NCBI RefSeq assembly: GCF_014077505.1
Contig: NZ_JACGWA010000006.1
Span: forward strand, 124,001 to 188,000
DNA from: Colwellia sp. BRX10-3
GTDB lineage: Bacteria; Pseudomonadota; Gammaproteobacteria; Enterobacterales; Alteromonadaceae
Length of the DNA: 64,000 nucleotides
Direction: 5' to 3'
Notes under the pieces: model-generated
What the model saw: the letters and a program-made list of their open reading frames with translations, nothing else
What the model was told of the DNA's origin: nothing
Databases searched by the model: none
Position numbers and translations under genes: made by a program
Shown: positions 26,334 to 36,212 of the stretch, piece after piece
How the letters are laid out: each line of letters opens with the position of its first letter
How positions within the stretch are numbered: position 1 is the first letter of the stretch

Positions 26334-26480
26334 TTATTGGTAACTTGACCAAATATTATGGTTATAGTGACCAAATAAGTTTTCATTACCTGTAATGATA
26401 AATAATAAAAATGGCGCAAATAACGCCGATAAAATTGCTATCGCGCTCATCAATCGACATAAACGATATGTTGCTTTCAT
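26334..26480 (-). CDS. Small membrane protein (48 aa), unknown
   Basis: A 48-codon frame begins MKATYRLCRLMSAIAILSAL and continues with FAPFLLFIITGNENLF, with a strong ribosome site (GAAGGA, 7 nt before ATG). It predicts one transmembrane helix (about residues 11-31) and a short polar tail. No family recognised. It stands alone between the protease gene and fghA. The ribosome site and hydrophobic design argue that it is real; coding by chance is possible. Confidence 0.5.
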   Translation of the reverse strand: MKATYRLCRLMSAIAILSALFAPFLLFIITGNENLFGHYNHNIWSSYQ

Positions 26481-26655
26481 TTTTAAATCCTTCAATAGTT
26501 ATTATGGGTTAAACAATCCGTTAGATATCTACGTACTTTAACGGCAAAATAGCCATAAATAATGCGGTAGTAACAAAACTTAATAACTGATTAATGTCGA
26601 TAACAGCACGGAGTTAATTGCCGCCTGAATATTGGCACAGTTAGATAAGATAAGC

Positions 26656-26689
26656 GCTCGACTGTTGTTATAAAGTTCAACAGCCGAGC
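26656..26689. terminator. Hairpin downstream of fghA
   Basis: GCTCGACTGTTG (26656-26667) pairs with CAACAGCCGAGC (26678-26689), 12 bp with one mismatch, loop of 10 nt, 51 nt after the fghA stop codon on the minus strand. It lacks a T run, so it may act as a rho-dependent or mRNA-stabilising end. Confidence 0.45.
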
Positions 26690-26739
26690 AAATTAGCAGG
26701 TAAAATACCGTTATTTCAATAGAAAAATTAGTCTCGATG

Positions 26740-27579
26740 TTATTTATTTAAGTGCTGTGCATGGAAGCGCAAATGTTCTTCAATAAATGATGAAATAAAA
26801 TAGTAACTGTGATCATAACCTTCGTGAATAGCCAATGCTAACGGGTAACCATTAACTTTTGCTGCAGCTTCTAAAGCTTCAGGCTTTAACTGCTCGCTAA
26901 GAAAATCATCCGCGCCACCTTGGTCAACCTTAGTAGGAATAAACTGTTTCGCTTTGCGCATCAATTCACTGGCATCATGGTTGTGCCAAGTGGCTTTGTC
27001 TTTGCCTAAATAAGCGGTAAAAGCTTTTTTGCCCCATGGCGCGTTAACTGGATTACAAATCGGGCTAAATGCCGACATTGAGCTATAACGTTCAGGGTTT
27101 AGCAAGCCAATGGTTAATGCACCATGTCCACCCATTGAATGTCCACTAATGGCACGTTTATTTGATACCGGAAATGCGGCTTCAATGATGGCGGGTAACT
27201 CATTCACCACGTAGTCGTACATCTGGTAATGACGATTCCAAGGCGCTTGGGTCGCATTAACATAAAACCCTGCGCCCATACCTAAATCATAACCTTCATC
27301 ATTGGCAACACCTTCACCACGCGGGCTAGTATCTGGCGCCACAATCGCGATACCTAATTCTGCAGCCATGCGCTGTGCACCGGCTTTTTGCATAAAGTTT
27401 TCATCGGTACACGTTAAGCCAGAAAGCCAGTACAACACAGGTACTTTTTCGCCATTGGAAACTTGCGGTGGCAAGTAAATAGCAAAGCGCATTGCACAAT
27501 TTAATGTTTTCGATTGATGACTATATTGCTTCTGCCAGCCACCAAAACTTTTGTTTACACTGATATTTTCGATTGTCAT
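26740..27579 (-). CDS. fghA: S-formylglutathione hydrolase
   Basis: This 279-residue esterase splits S-formylglutathione into formate and glutathione, the second step of formaldehyde detoxification. The nucleophile elbow is [11 protein letters not shown]. Other family segments are [65 protein letters not shown] and [15 protein letters not shown], carrying the catalytic Asp and His. It is 88 nt downstream of frmA with a 15-bp hairpin in the gap. Confidence 0.96.
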   Translation of the reverse strand: MTIENISVNKSFGGWQKQYSHQSKTLNCAMRFAIYLPPQVSNGEKVPVLYWLSGLTCTDENFMQKAGAQRMAAELGIAIVAPDTSPRGEGVANDEGYDLGMGAGFYVNATQAPWNRHYQMYDYVVNELPAIIEAAFPVSNKRAISGHSMGGHGALTIGLLNPERYSSMSAFSPICNPVNAPWGKKAFTAYLGKDKATWHNHDASELMRKAKQFIPTKVDQGGADDFLSEQLKPEALEAAAKVNGYPLALAIHEGYDHSYYFISSFIEEHLRFHAQHLNK

Positions 27580-27597
27580 GGTAAAACCTCAAAACGC

Positions 27598-27633
27598 GTA
27601 ATTACAAGCTCTCTTAATAGAGCTTGTAATTAC
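27598..27633. repeat. 15-bp perfect hairpin between frmA and fghA
   Basis: GTAATTACAAGCTCT (27598-27612), loop CTTAAT and its perfect complement (27619-27633). It sits in the intercistronic gap without a T run, so it is more likely an mRNA stabilising or attenuating element than a full terminator. Confidence 0.7.
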
Positions 27634-27667
27634 TTAGCTTAACTACTCTTACTTATCAAAATGACGC

Positions 27668-28867
<1,200 letters not shown>

Positions 28868-29039
28868 CTAGTCTACTCCCTTTACTTAATGATGATAATG
28901 CACCTAAAATGTAATTCACTTTTACTGTTTAGTAATAATAACAACAGAGTTTATGTTTTAACTGGGCTTATTATATTTATTTCCTAGGGGATGATAATAT
29001 GCTAATTTGTAAAATAACTTGTACATATAGGTAACAATC

Positions 29040-29906
29040 ATGCAATGGGAAGGTATTAGCGAATTTGTTTATGTCGCAGAGAATGAAAGTTTTACATTGG
29101 CTTCAAAAAAAATGGAGATATCAACCGCGCAGGTTAGCCGTCAAATAAGTGCTTTAGAAAAACGCCTTAATATAAAATTATTTTACCGTACTACACGCAA
29201 AGTCTCTTTAACGGAAGAAGGACGAGTTTTTTATCAACACTGTCGCAGTGTGCTCGATGGCCTAGATGCAGCAGAACGAGCAATAACCAACTTACAGTCA
29301 AAACCTCAAGGTAAAATTAAATTAACGGCACCGGTAACCTATGGTGAAAAACAAATATTGCCGTTGGTAAATGATTTTGTAAAGCAACATAGTGATGTTG
29401 AAGTGTCAGCTTATTTAAGTAACCGACAAATCGACTTATCAGAAGACGGTTATGATTTAGCTATCCGCCTTGGCAAGTTAAGTGACTCGTCAATGATGGC
29501 AAAAAAATTAGGTACACGCAGCAACTTTGTTTGCGCTTCTCCTCGTTATCTCGACACTCATGGCATACCCCATTCTATATCAGAGCTGAGTAAACACAGC
29601 TGTTTATTAGGCACTCCTGATTATTGGCATTTTAGTGAATTAGGTAAAGAAAAAAGTATCCGGGTAAAAGGTCGGCTGCGTTATAACAATGGTCATTGCT
29701 TAACCGATGCAGCCTTGAAGGGCCTAGGTATAGTACAATTACCTGATTATTATGTTCAGGAGCATCTACAAAGTGGCAAGCTAATCTCTCTATTAGACAA
29801 TTACCGTGCCCCCGATGAAGGTATATGGGCGATCTATCCACAAAATCGTCATTTATCACCGAGAATAAGATTGCTGGTGGACTACTTGGCTGAGCAGTTG
29901 CTTTGA
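29040..29906 (+). CDS. LysR-family regulator divergent from frmA
   Basis: This 288-residue LysR regulator has an N-terminal winged helix-turn-helix (residues 1-60: FVYVAENESFTLASKKMEIS, TAQVSRQISALEKRLNIKLF) and a periplasmic-binding-like effector domain. It is divergently transcribed from frmA-fghA, the usual arrangement for a LysR regulator and its target, so it probably activates formaldehyde detoxification. The start at ATG 29040 has only a weak ribosome site (AGGTAAC). Ligand unknown. Confidence 0.85.
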   Translation: MQWEGISEFVYVAENESFTLASKKMEISTAQVSRQISALEKRLNIKLFYRTTRKVSLTEEGRVFYQHCRSVLDGLDAAERAITNLQSKPQGKIKLTAPVTYGEKQILPLVNDFVKQHSDVEVSAYLSNRQIDLSEDGYDLAIRLGKLSDSSMMAKKLGTRSNFVCASPRYLDTHGIPHSISELSKHSCLLGTPDYWHFSELGKEKSIRVKGRLRYNNGHCLTDAALKGLGIVQLPDYYVQEHLQSGKLISLLDNYRAPDEGIWAIYPQNRHLSPRIRLLVDYLAEQLL

Positions 29907-30200
29907 TGTTATTTATTTTCGTGTCAGCACAACTAACTTAGTAAGTCAGTTTCAAGGCAAAGCATCATCTGTAACATGGCAAACATCAAGACGAGATGAT
30001 TTTTAAAGTAGTTTAGCGATAGACTACTATTATAAATAGTCAAACATAATCACCTGCAACTAAACGTGTGGAAACCACAATCGACAACTTAGCTCTGCCA
30101 GGTCTGTATGCATTAGCTAAGGCTTAGCCTAGTCTATCTGCGGATAACTCAGCCTAATATTACCTACCTAACTAACTTTTCATACAACTATTACGACACA

Positions 30201-30216
30201 GTAAAAGTACTTTTAC
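30201..30216. promoter_or_regulatory. 16-bp perfect palindrome GTAAAAGTACTTTTAC
   Basis: A perfect palindrome 133 nt upstream of the VOC-fold gene, suited to a dimeric regulator. No known consensus was matched. Confidence 0.45.
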
Positions 30217-30244
30217 ATTTGATGTGATTATCATTTAGGAGGAA

Positions 30245-30259
30245 AGGTATATTATACCT
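30245..30259. promoter_or_regulatory. 15-nt inverted repeat AGGTATATTATACCT
   Basis: A 7-bp inverted repeat with one central base, flanked by GGAGG and a matching CC, 90 nt upstream of the VOC gene. It contains TATATTATA and may overlap a -10 element, so it could be an operator. Confidence 0.4.
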
Positions 30260-30349
30260 CCATCGAAACGAACGGTAGCCATTTAAAGAATGTGTATGCG
30301 CTATATTCGATAAGCAAATAATTACTTTATACTTTAACGGAGAACACAA

Positions 30350-30733
30350 ATGAGCGTATTTACTCATGTAACAGTCGGTACAAAAGATTTAAACAAGGCT
30401 CGCGCCTTCTATGATAACGTTTTAAGCACACTTGGCCTTAAACGTATTGCTGATTTAAATGAAAACGGATCAATCTGGGGCGTAGACGCACCTTCATTCT
30501 TTGTTTTAAAGCCAGCAAATGGCCAACCAGCGAGTGTTGGTAATGGTGTTACAGTTAGCTTCGAAGCACCTAACCGCGCTGCTATCAACGCTTTTCACGC
30601 TGCTGCCTTAGCGGCTGGTTGTCCTGATGAAGGCGCACCTGGTACTCGCGATTGGGCTCCTAATGCTTATGCTGCATACACACGTGATTTAGACGGTAAC
30701 AAACTTGCTGTATATTGCTTTAAAGCCGTTTAA
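30350..30733 (+). CDS. VOC-superfamily (glyoxalase/bleomycin-resistance-like) protein
   Basis: This 127-residue protein has a paired beta-alpha-beta-beta-beta fold. N-terminal FTHVTVGTKDLNKARAFYDN and C-terminal AAYTRDLDGNKLAVYC are typical of the VOC family, with putative metal ligands His5 or so and the late Glu/Asp-rich strand. A GGAG ribosome site precedes it. The reaction is not predictable from sequence. A strong terminator follows, so it is a single-gene unit. Nearness to the formaldehyde genes may be coincidental. Confidence 0.85.
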   Translation: MSVFTHVTVGTKDLNKARAFYDNVLSTLGLKRIADLNENGSIWGVDAPSFFVLKPANGQPASVGNGVTVSFEAPNRAAINAFHAAALAAGCPDEGAPGTRDWAPNAYAAYTRDLDGNKLAVYCFKAV

Positions 30734-30784
30734 GGTTGGCGTAAGTCACTTAGCGCGATTAAAAACAGTTATTAGAAAACAGTC

Positions 30785-30812
30785 AAAAAGCACCGATTTC
30801 TCGGTGCTTTTT
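30785..30812 (+). terminator. Intrinsic terminator after the VOC gene
   Basis: AAAAAGCACCGA (30785-30796), loop TTTC and TCGGTGCTTTTT (30801-30812), a 12-bp stem ending in a U run and followed by ATTTTA. It starts 52 nt after the stop codon. Confidence 0.92.
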
Positions 30813-31022
30813 ATTTTAATCAGAAATGATTTTTGCAATGATTGTAGCAAATTTATAATCAAAAAACCGAGGTTAAAAACTAGAATTATCAATTAATATA
30901 GTTAGATAGGAGGAATCCACCAATATTGAGAAACGAAAAAAAATCCCTTAATAAAGTTAAGGTTAATCCATTGATATTTAAATTCATGTTATGGAGCCTA
31001 ATGCTCAATAATAGATTTGAAC

Positions 31023-31610
31023 TTAGTTATGTTTTGCCTCAAACATCAAAGTGTCACCTTCTGCATGTCCATAAGTATCATTAATGTCTTTAAATTTATC
31101 CAAATCGAAGAAGATTAAAGTTTCAGCTGTTTTGTGGCGAATTGCACTGTTTATAATATATTCAGTTAACATCATAAAGCTACAACGATTATAAATTTTT
31201 GTCAGCTAGTCGCCATTTGAATTGCAGTTAATTCCCTTCTACCGTCGCCACCAGATCACTCAACGCCTGAATATCTTCGGCGTCAAACTGCCTTGGCTTT
31301 TGATCTATAATACAAAGCGTGCCTAATTTACAGCCATTTTTCGTTCTTAAAGAACAACCTGCATAAAAGCGTACATTAGGCTCATTTATAACCAAAAGGT
31401 TATCGGCAAAACGCTCGTCTTTTAAAGTATTAGGAACAATAAAAACTTCGTTACCTAAAATAGCATGAGCACAAAAAGTAATATCGCGTTTATTACCTGC
31501 GCGAGTGCACAAGACTTGCGCCACTGACGATCTTTATCTATTAAACTCACCAAGAAAAATGGCACATTAAACATTCTTTGTGCCATTCGGGTCAGTCGAT
31601 CAAAGCTTTC
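31023..31610 (-). pseudogene. Decayed GAF-GGDEF (diguanylate cyclase) gene
   Basis: Minus-strand pieces in order: ESFDRLTRMAQRMFNVPFFL and VSLIDKDRQW (after an in-frame TAA), then in another frame KRDITFCAHAILGNEVFIVP to GCKLGTLCIIDQKPRQF (a GAF domain, 31228-31524), then ELTAIQMAT, a frame change, LTKIYNRCSFMML, and IFFDLDKFKDINDTYGHAEG before a stop at 31023. This is the family pattern GAF then GGDEF, but the sequence stops before the GGDEF motif itself. At least two frameshifts and a 3' truncation make it non-functional. The 98-codon frame at 31228-31524 begins at GTG and is not a complete protein. Confidence 0.8.
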
Positions 31611-31717
31611 TTACGTGTGTTGATTAAAAATACGGTTAGCCGAAATACATTTATTTTAGCTAAATTAGAATTTAAAACCATGTCAGTCAGTTAATAGTTA
31701 AAATCGTAGTAACCATT

Positions 31718-32563
31718 CTAAATAGATAAATGCGGAAATAAATCTATCGCTTGTTTTATGATTTCGGTTTTTTGACTTTTAGCTAGGTACACAGCAAATA
31801 TTTCTCGATGATAAACGGGTGCACTTTCCACAACGAACAAATTATTCGCTTCTACTTGTTCAAAAGTCATTTGCCTTGGCAAGTGTGCGCTTCCACCCGC
31901 TTGTAAAATATAATTTAAGGCAATACGTGGTTGGCTCATAAAGTGTTTAGCCGGCGCAGAATCTTGAGATTCACGCATATGGAGGGCATTAACCGACTCA
32001 CCATAGTCTACCATAATGTAATTATCTACATTCATACCTTCTATATGTTCAGGGTCAGATGTCACTAAATGCAAGGGCACAGTTGCTACTTTTACTGTCA
32101 CTAAATCTTCGATAAATGGCGGTTCGAATAAAAATGCAATGTCAATCGTACGGTTAATAACATTTTTTCTTAACTCCATGGGCGAATATGTGCTGGTAAA
32201 TAAACTAACACTGTCTAAATTACGATGAATTTTTTGCAACCAACCTTGTAAAACGATATCCCAGATAGAGTTAATTGAGCCAATGGCAAGTTGTTGGGCA
32301 TCATGTTCTGCCACACCAACATCGTGCTTAGTTTTTTGCCACATAAAAATAATTTCATTGGCATGTTTTATTAGCCTATGGCCTTCAGTAGTCAATTTCA
32401 AATGCTTGTGGCTGCGATCAAACAGCAAAACCCCCAAGTCATCTTCTAATAACTTTATACGTGCACTAACGGCAGATTGGGTAATAAATAAATTTTCAGA
32501 AGCGATTCTAAAATGTAATGTTCGGCTCACTTCCAAAAATGTTGTTAATAATTCAAATTTCAT
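31718..32563 (-). CDS. LysR-family regulator, HdfR-like
   Basis: This 281-residue LysR protein starts at ATG 32563, with AGAGG 6 nt upstream, giving MKFELLTTFLEVSRTLHFRI. The helix-turn-helix ENLFITQSAVSARIKLLEDD follows. The N-terminus and the SPMELRKNVINRTIDIAFLF stretch resemble HdfR (flhDC repressor of enterics), but orthology is inferred. It is divergent from rimK, 136 nt apart, so it may control the rimK operon. Confidence 0.82.
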   Translation of the reverse strand: MKFELLTTFLEVSRTLHFRIASENLFITQSAVSARIKLLEDDLGVLLFDRSHKHLKLTTEGHRLIKHANEIIFMWQKTKHDVGVAEHDAQQLAIGSINSIWDIVLQGWLQKIHRNLDSVSLFTSTYSPMELRKNVINRTIDIAFLFEPPFIEDLVTVKVATVPLHLVTSDPEHIEGMNVDNYIMVDYGESVNALHMRESQDSAPAKHFMSQPRIALNYILQAGGSAHLPRQMTFEQVEANNLFVVESAPVYHREIFAVYLAKSQKTEIIKQAIDLFPHLSI

Positions 32564-32699
32564 AAAACCTCTTCTAATCAATTTTTTTGATTAAACTAGC
32601 CAAAATATTGCGTTTTATTATTTTAAGCGCTGACTATACACTCTAGTTACATTTTTACATCACTTTTAATAATAAAAGTGAAATAGTCAGGCAGCAATT

Positions 32700-33605
32700 A
32701 TGAAAGTAGCAATATTATCAAGAAATAAGAATCTTTATTCTACAAAACGCTTAAAAGAAGCAGGTGAAGCAATGGGACATGAAGTGGATGTTATTGACAC
32801 TTTACATTGTTATATGGATATCACCAGCAGCAACTCAAAAGTACGTTATCACGGTAAAGAATTACCTATGTACGATGCGATTATTCCACGTATTGGTGCT
32901 TCAGTAACATTTTACGGTACTGCCGTTGCTCGACAATTTGAAATGATGGGCACCTTTAATATTAATGAGTCTGTCGCTATTAGTCGTTCACGAGATAAGC
33001 TACGTTCATTACAACTATTATCACGTAAAGGTATAGGTATGCCTCGTACTGGTTTTGCCAGTAAACCTGATAATGCCAAAGATTTAATCAAAAATGTTGG
33101 TGGCGCACCTGTAGTAATTAAATTACTAGAAGGTACACAAGGTATTGGTGTGGTTTTAGCAGATACAGCAAAAGCTGCAGAAGCAATCATTGAAGCGTTT
33201 ATGGGATTAAAAGCCAATATATTAGTGCAAGAGTTTATTAAAGAAGCTGGCGGTGCTGATATTCGTTGTTTAGTTATTGGTGGTAAAGTTGTTGCGGCCA
33301 TGAAACGACAAGGCGCAGAAGGTGAGTTCCGCTCTAACTTGCATCGCGGCGGCAGTGCTGAAGTTGTTAAATTATCAAAAGCAGAGCGAGAAACAGCAAT
33401 TTTAGCGGCAAAAGCCATGGGATTGAATATGTGTGGTGTAGATTTATTGCGTTCACAAAATGGTCCTATGGTGATGGAAGTTAATTCATCTCCAGGCTTA
33501 GAAGGCATTGAAAAAGCAACAGGTAAAAATATTGCCGGTATGATTTTTGAATTTTTAGAAAAAAATGCCAAACCACATGCCAATAAAACTCGTGGTAAAG
33601 GATAA
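32700..33605 (+). CDS. rimK: RimK, ATP-grasp glutamate ligase
   Basis: This 301-residue ATP-grasp ligase adds glutamate residues to the C-terminus of ribosomal protein S6 and can make poly-glutamate. It opens with [23 protein letters not shown]-grasp motifs are [63 protein letters not shown] and [18 protein letters not shown] (Mg-binding Glu/Asn). The length matches the family. It leads an operon with two hydrolase-like proteins and an MscS channel (gaps 5, 16 and 17 nt). Confidence 0.95.
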   Translation: MKVAILSRNKNLYSTKRLKEAGEAMGHEVDVIDTLHCYMDITSSNSKVRYHGKELPMYDAIIPRIGASVTFYGTAVARQFEMMGTFNINESVAISRSRDKLRSLQLLSRKGIGMPRTGFASKPDNAKDLIKNVGGAPVVIKLLEGTQGIGVVLADTAKAAEAIIEAFMGLKANILVQEFIKEAGGADIRCLVIGGKVVAAMKRQGAEGEFRSNLHRGGSAEVVKLSKAERETAILAAKAMGLNMCGVDLLRSQNGPMVMEVNSSPGLEGIEKATGKNIAGMIFEFLEKNAKPHANKTRGKG

Positions 33606-33610
33606 GGTTA

Positions 33611-34633
33611 ATGAAGGATATTTTAAAAATAGGTGAATTTGAAATATTACCCGGCGAACAGCGCAAAATAGACTTGCCTGTCGCCAAGTTATATACCGAT
33701 GCTGACGTTTCATTACCGGTTCATATAATTCGCGCCAAAAAACCAGGTCCTACAATTTTTATTAGTGCTGCGGTTCACGGCGATGAGTTAAATGGTATAG
33801 AAATTATTCGTCGATTAATCAGCGAAAAGAAATTTAAGATCACGCATGGCACATTAATAGCTGTGCCTATGGTCAATGTATATGGCGTAGTGAATCAAAG
33901 CCGTTATATGCCCGACCGTAGAGATCTTAACCGTTGTTTTCCTGGCTCAGCGAAAGGTTCGTTGGCGGGTCGTGTAGCGCATATTTTTCTTAATGAAATT
34001 GTTAAGCATTGTGATTACGGCATTGATCTACACACAGGGGCAATTCATCGCTCAAACTTACCGCAAATTCGCGCTGATTTATCCTGTGAGCAAACCAAAG
34101 AATTAGCCATGGTCTTTGGCGTGCCGGTAGTATTAAATTCAAACATTATTGATGGTTCTCTTAGAGAAGCAGCAGTAAAACATAAAACCAAAGTACTACT
34201 GTATGAAGCAGGTGAAGCCCTACGTTTTGATGAGTATTCAATCCGTGCCGGCATGAAAGGCATTACTAACGTGTTAAAACATTTAGGTATGCGTAAAGCT
34301 TCAACTACGCGTAAAAAAGTAATAGCGCCGTTTGTAGCTAACAGCAGTCAATGGTTGCGAGCGAATGGTAGTGGTATTGTCAATCACCGCGTTAAGTTGG
34401 GCGACCAAATTAAAAAAGGTGATGTTTTAGCTGAAATTGGTAGCCCGTATGGCGACATTTTAGATGTAGTTACGGCAAGCAGAGCCGGTATATTAATTGG
34501 TCAACAAAATATCCCTTTGGTACAAGAAGGTGAAGCTATGTTCCATATAGCCTATTTTGAAGAAGATGATAAACATATCTCCCAGCAAATAGAGAGTTCT
34601 CAAGACAATTTATTACCGCAAAGCAGCATGTAA
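33611..34633 (+). CDS. Succinylglutamate desuccinylase/aspartoacylase-family deacylase
   Basis: This 340-residue zinc hydrolase of the AstE/AspA family has the metal motif AAVHGDELNGIEIIRRL (HxxE), the later His in GIDLHTGAIHRSN, and a Glu in LLYEAGEALRF. A C-terminal lipoyl-like segment (GSGIVNHRVKLGDQIKKGDV to GSPYGDIL) is usual in this clade. It is 5 nt after rimK. The substrate is unknown; with RimK as neighbour it may remove acyl or glutamyl groups from a product of RimK. Confidence 0.88.
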   Translation: MKDILKIGEFEILPGEQRKIDLPVAKLYTDADVSLPVHIIRAKKPGPTIFISAAVHGDELNGIEIIRRLISEKKFKITHGTLIAVPMVNVYGVVNQSRYMPDRRDLNRCFPGSAKGSLAGRVAHIFLNEIVKHCDYGIDLHTGAIHRSNLPQIRADLSCEQTKELAMVFGVPVVLNSNIIDGSLREAAVKHKTKVLLYEAGEALRFDEYSIRAGMKGITNVLKHLGMRKASTTRKKVIAPFVANSSQWLRANGSGIVNHRVKLGDQIKKGDVLAEIGSPYGDILDVVTASRAGILIGQQNIPLVQEGEAMFHIAYFEEDDKHISQQIESSQDNLLPQSSM

Positions 34634-34649
34634 AGGAAGGTAACGTAAT

Positions 34650-35081
34650 ATGACTATAAATCAAAAAGCAATTATTGGCCGTTTGGAAACTATTGCGCTA
34701 CCTGAGTTAGCAATAACAGATATACAGGTGCGCGTTGACACGGGAGCTAAAACCTCCTCATTGCATGTTGACAATATTGTTAAATTTAAAAAAAATGGCA
34801 AAATAATGGTCAAGTTTGACCTGCACCCTGATGTCTATAATGTTGAAGAAATAGTTTCTTGTGAAGCACCCATTCATGACATAAGAAGAGTTAAATCTTC
34901 CAATGGTACCTCTGAGCAACGTTATGTAATTTCAACACCGGTTCAACTGGGTGATACACTTTGGCCTATTGAAATTACCTTAACAGATCGCTCTGATATG
35001 AGTTACTTAATGTTATTTGGCCGCGAGGCTATTGGTAATAAATTCCTTGTCGATCCATCAAAGGTATTTGTAAGTTCATAA
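34650..35081 (+). CDS. RimB-like ATP-dependent zinc protease (retropepsin-like)
   Basis: This 143-residue protein has IIGRLETIALPELAITDIQV, the aspartic-protease-like VRVDTGAKTSSLHVDNI and YLMLFGREAIGNKFLVDP, the PF05618 signature. In Pseudomonas the homologue RimB works with RimK in S6 glutamylation turnover, and its gene is beside rimK there too. Here it is third in the operon, with GGAAGG before its ATG. Whether it needs zinc or ATP cannot be seen. Confidence 0.85.
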   Translation: MTINQKAIIGRLETIALPELAITDIQVRVDTGAKTSSLHVDNIVKFKKNGKIMVKFDLHPDVYNVEEIVSCEAPIHDIRRVKSSNGTSEQRYVISTPVQLGDTLWPIEITLTDRSDMSYLMLFGREAIGNKFLVDPSKVFVSS

Positions 35082-35098
35082 CTTATTGAGGCGTTAAT

Positions 35099-35986
35099 AT
35101 GACAATTGAACAGGCAATAGAACAAATAAAATCTATACTCTCATACAATATTATTACCGTGTCAGAACAATCGGTGACCTTAGGTGATATTCTTTTTATC
35201 CCCTTGCTCATTGGTATCGGTTTATTGTTAAGTAAGTGGTTAATTAGGTTGATCAGTAATCGCTTAAGAAATAAAAAAATCGACCCTAATGTTATTCATT
35301 TAGTGGAACGAATTTTATTCGTCATAGCAATAACGGTCATAATTATTAGCATATTAGACTTTATCAATGTGCCGATTGCCGCTTTTGCATTTTTATCTGG
35401 CGCCATTGCTATCGGCTTTGGTTTTGGTGCACAGAATATTATCAATAACTTTATCAGTGGTTGGATATTAATGTGGGAGCGCCCTATTCGTATTGGCGAC
35501 TTTTTAGAAATTGAAGATGCTAAGGGGCTTGTCGAAGAAATTAATACCCGCTCCACTCGTATAAAACGAGTAGATGGTGTGCACTTATTAATACCTAACA
35601 GCAAATTACTCGAAAATACTGTGGTTAACTGGACCTTAGTAGATCAATTTGTCAGGTGTTCGGTTAAAGTCGGTGTTGCTTATGGCTCGCCAGCTAAAAA
35701 AGTCGCCGAGTTGATAATGCAAGCAACAACTGAGCAAGTTGAAGCACTTAAAGAGCCAAAACCTTTAGTAACATTCGACGACTTTGGTGATAACGCTTTA
35801 ATGTTCGAAGTCACTTTTTGGATCAGCTCAAGAGTTGAAAGTGGTTTAAGAATTGCTAAAAGTAATGTTAGATTTCGTTTGGAAGAATTATTTGAACAAA
35901 ATGATATTGTAGTCGCTTACCCACAACGTGACATACATATCGACGGTTCGCTAAAATTAATTAATAGCGAGTCAAAATCGTACTAA
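35099..35986 (+). CDS. MscS-family mechanosensitive channel (rimK operon)
   Basis: This 295-residue inner-membrane channel has three membrane helices in the first 130 residues, with the pore helix Ala/Gly-rich segment FLSGAIAIGFGFGAQNIINN. The cytoplasmic vestibule follows (RPIRIGDFLEIEDAKGLVEE, VHLLIPNSKLLENTVVNW). It is the last gene of the rimK operon, 17 nt after the protease. It is one of three MscS genes within 11.3 kb (the others at 36213 and 45494). A long inverted repeat follows at 36031. Confidence 0.92.
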   Translation: MTIEQAIEQIKSILSYNIITVSEQSVTLGDILFIPLLIGIGLLLSKWLIRLISNRLRNKKIDPNVIHLVERILFVIAITVIIISILDFINVPIAAFAFLSGAIAIGFGFGAQNIINNFISGWILMWERPIRIGDFLEIEDAKGLVEEINTRSTRIKRVDGVHLLIPNSKLLENTVVNWTLVDQFVRCSVKVGVAYGSPAKKVAELIMQATTEQVEALKEPKPLVTFDDFGDNALMFEVTFWISSRVESGLRIAKSNVRFRLEELFEQNDIVVAYPQRDIHIDGSLKLINSESKSY

Positions 35987-36030
35987 TAATAAATACGTTT
36001 GCAGTAAATCCGCTTAAGTCTAACAACAGC

Positions 36031-36083
36031 ATAAGCTTATTTGATCGGTCGGTAATTATCTATGACAAGTCAAATAAGCTTAT
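36031..36083. terminator. 14-bp inverted repeat between convergent MscS genes
   Basis: ATAAGCTTATTTGA (36031-36044) and its exact complement (36070-36083) with a 25-nt loop. It lies between two convergent genes and could form a bidirectional terminator, although the loop is long and no T run is obvious. Confidence 0.5.
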
Positions 36084-36212
36084 TTATATCTTATAATGTA
36101 ACCTGAGTTCAAAAATCATCGTATAACATTAAGAGCTCTGCACCAAGGCTAAACTATAACTCGACTAGGGCTAAGGCTAGGCTGAAATAATGCACCTAAA
36201 TTCAAAAAGATG

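Larger units (their letters stand above)
29907..30349. other. Intergenic region with two palindromes upstream of the VOC gene
   Basis: No ORF with a ribosome site was seen in these 443 nt. The only structure is the pair of perfect palindromes near the 3' end (listed separately) before the VOC-fold gene. Confidence 0.5.

Noticed and set aside
26281-26340. AGGTCACTGTAACCT palindrome near the small ORF as an operator
   Set aside because: It is imperfect and lies just beyond the stop codon of the small ORF, so an operator role is unsupported.
31228-31524. 98-codon GAF-like frame as a complete gene
   Set aside because: Homologous sequence continues on both sides in other frames, so it is a piece of a pseudogene.
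32912-33583. 223-codon minus-strand frame opposite rimK
   Set aside because: Mirror frame of the rimK coding sequence; Ser/Pro/Ile-rich composition typical of antisense reading.
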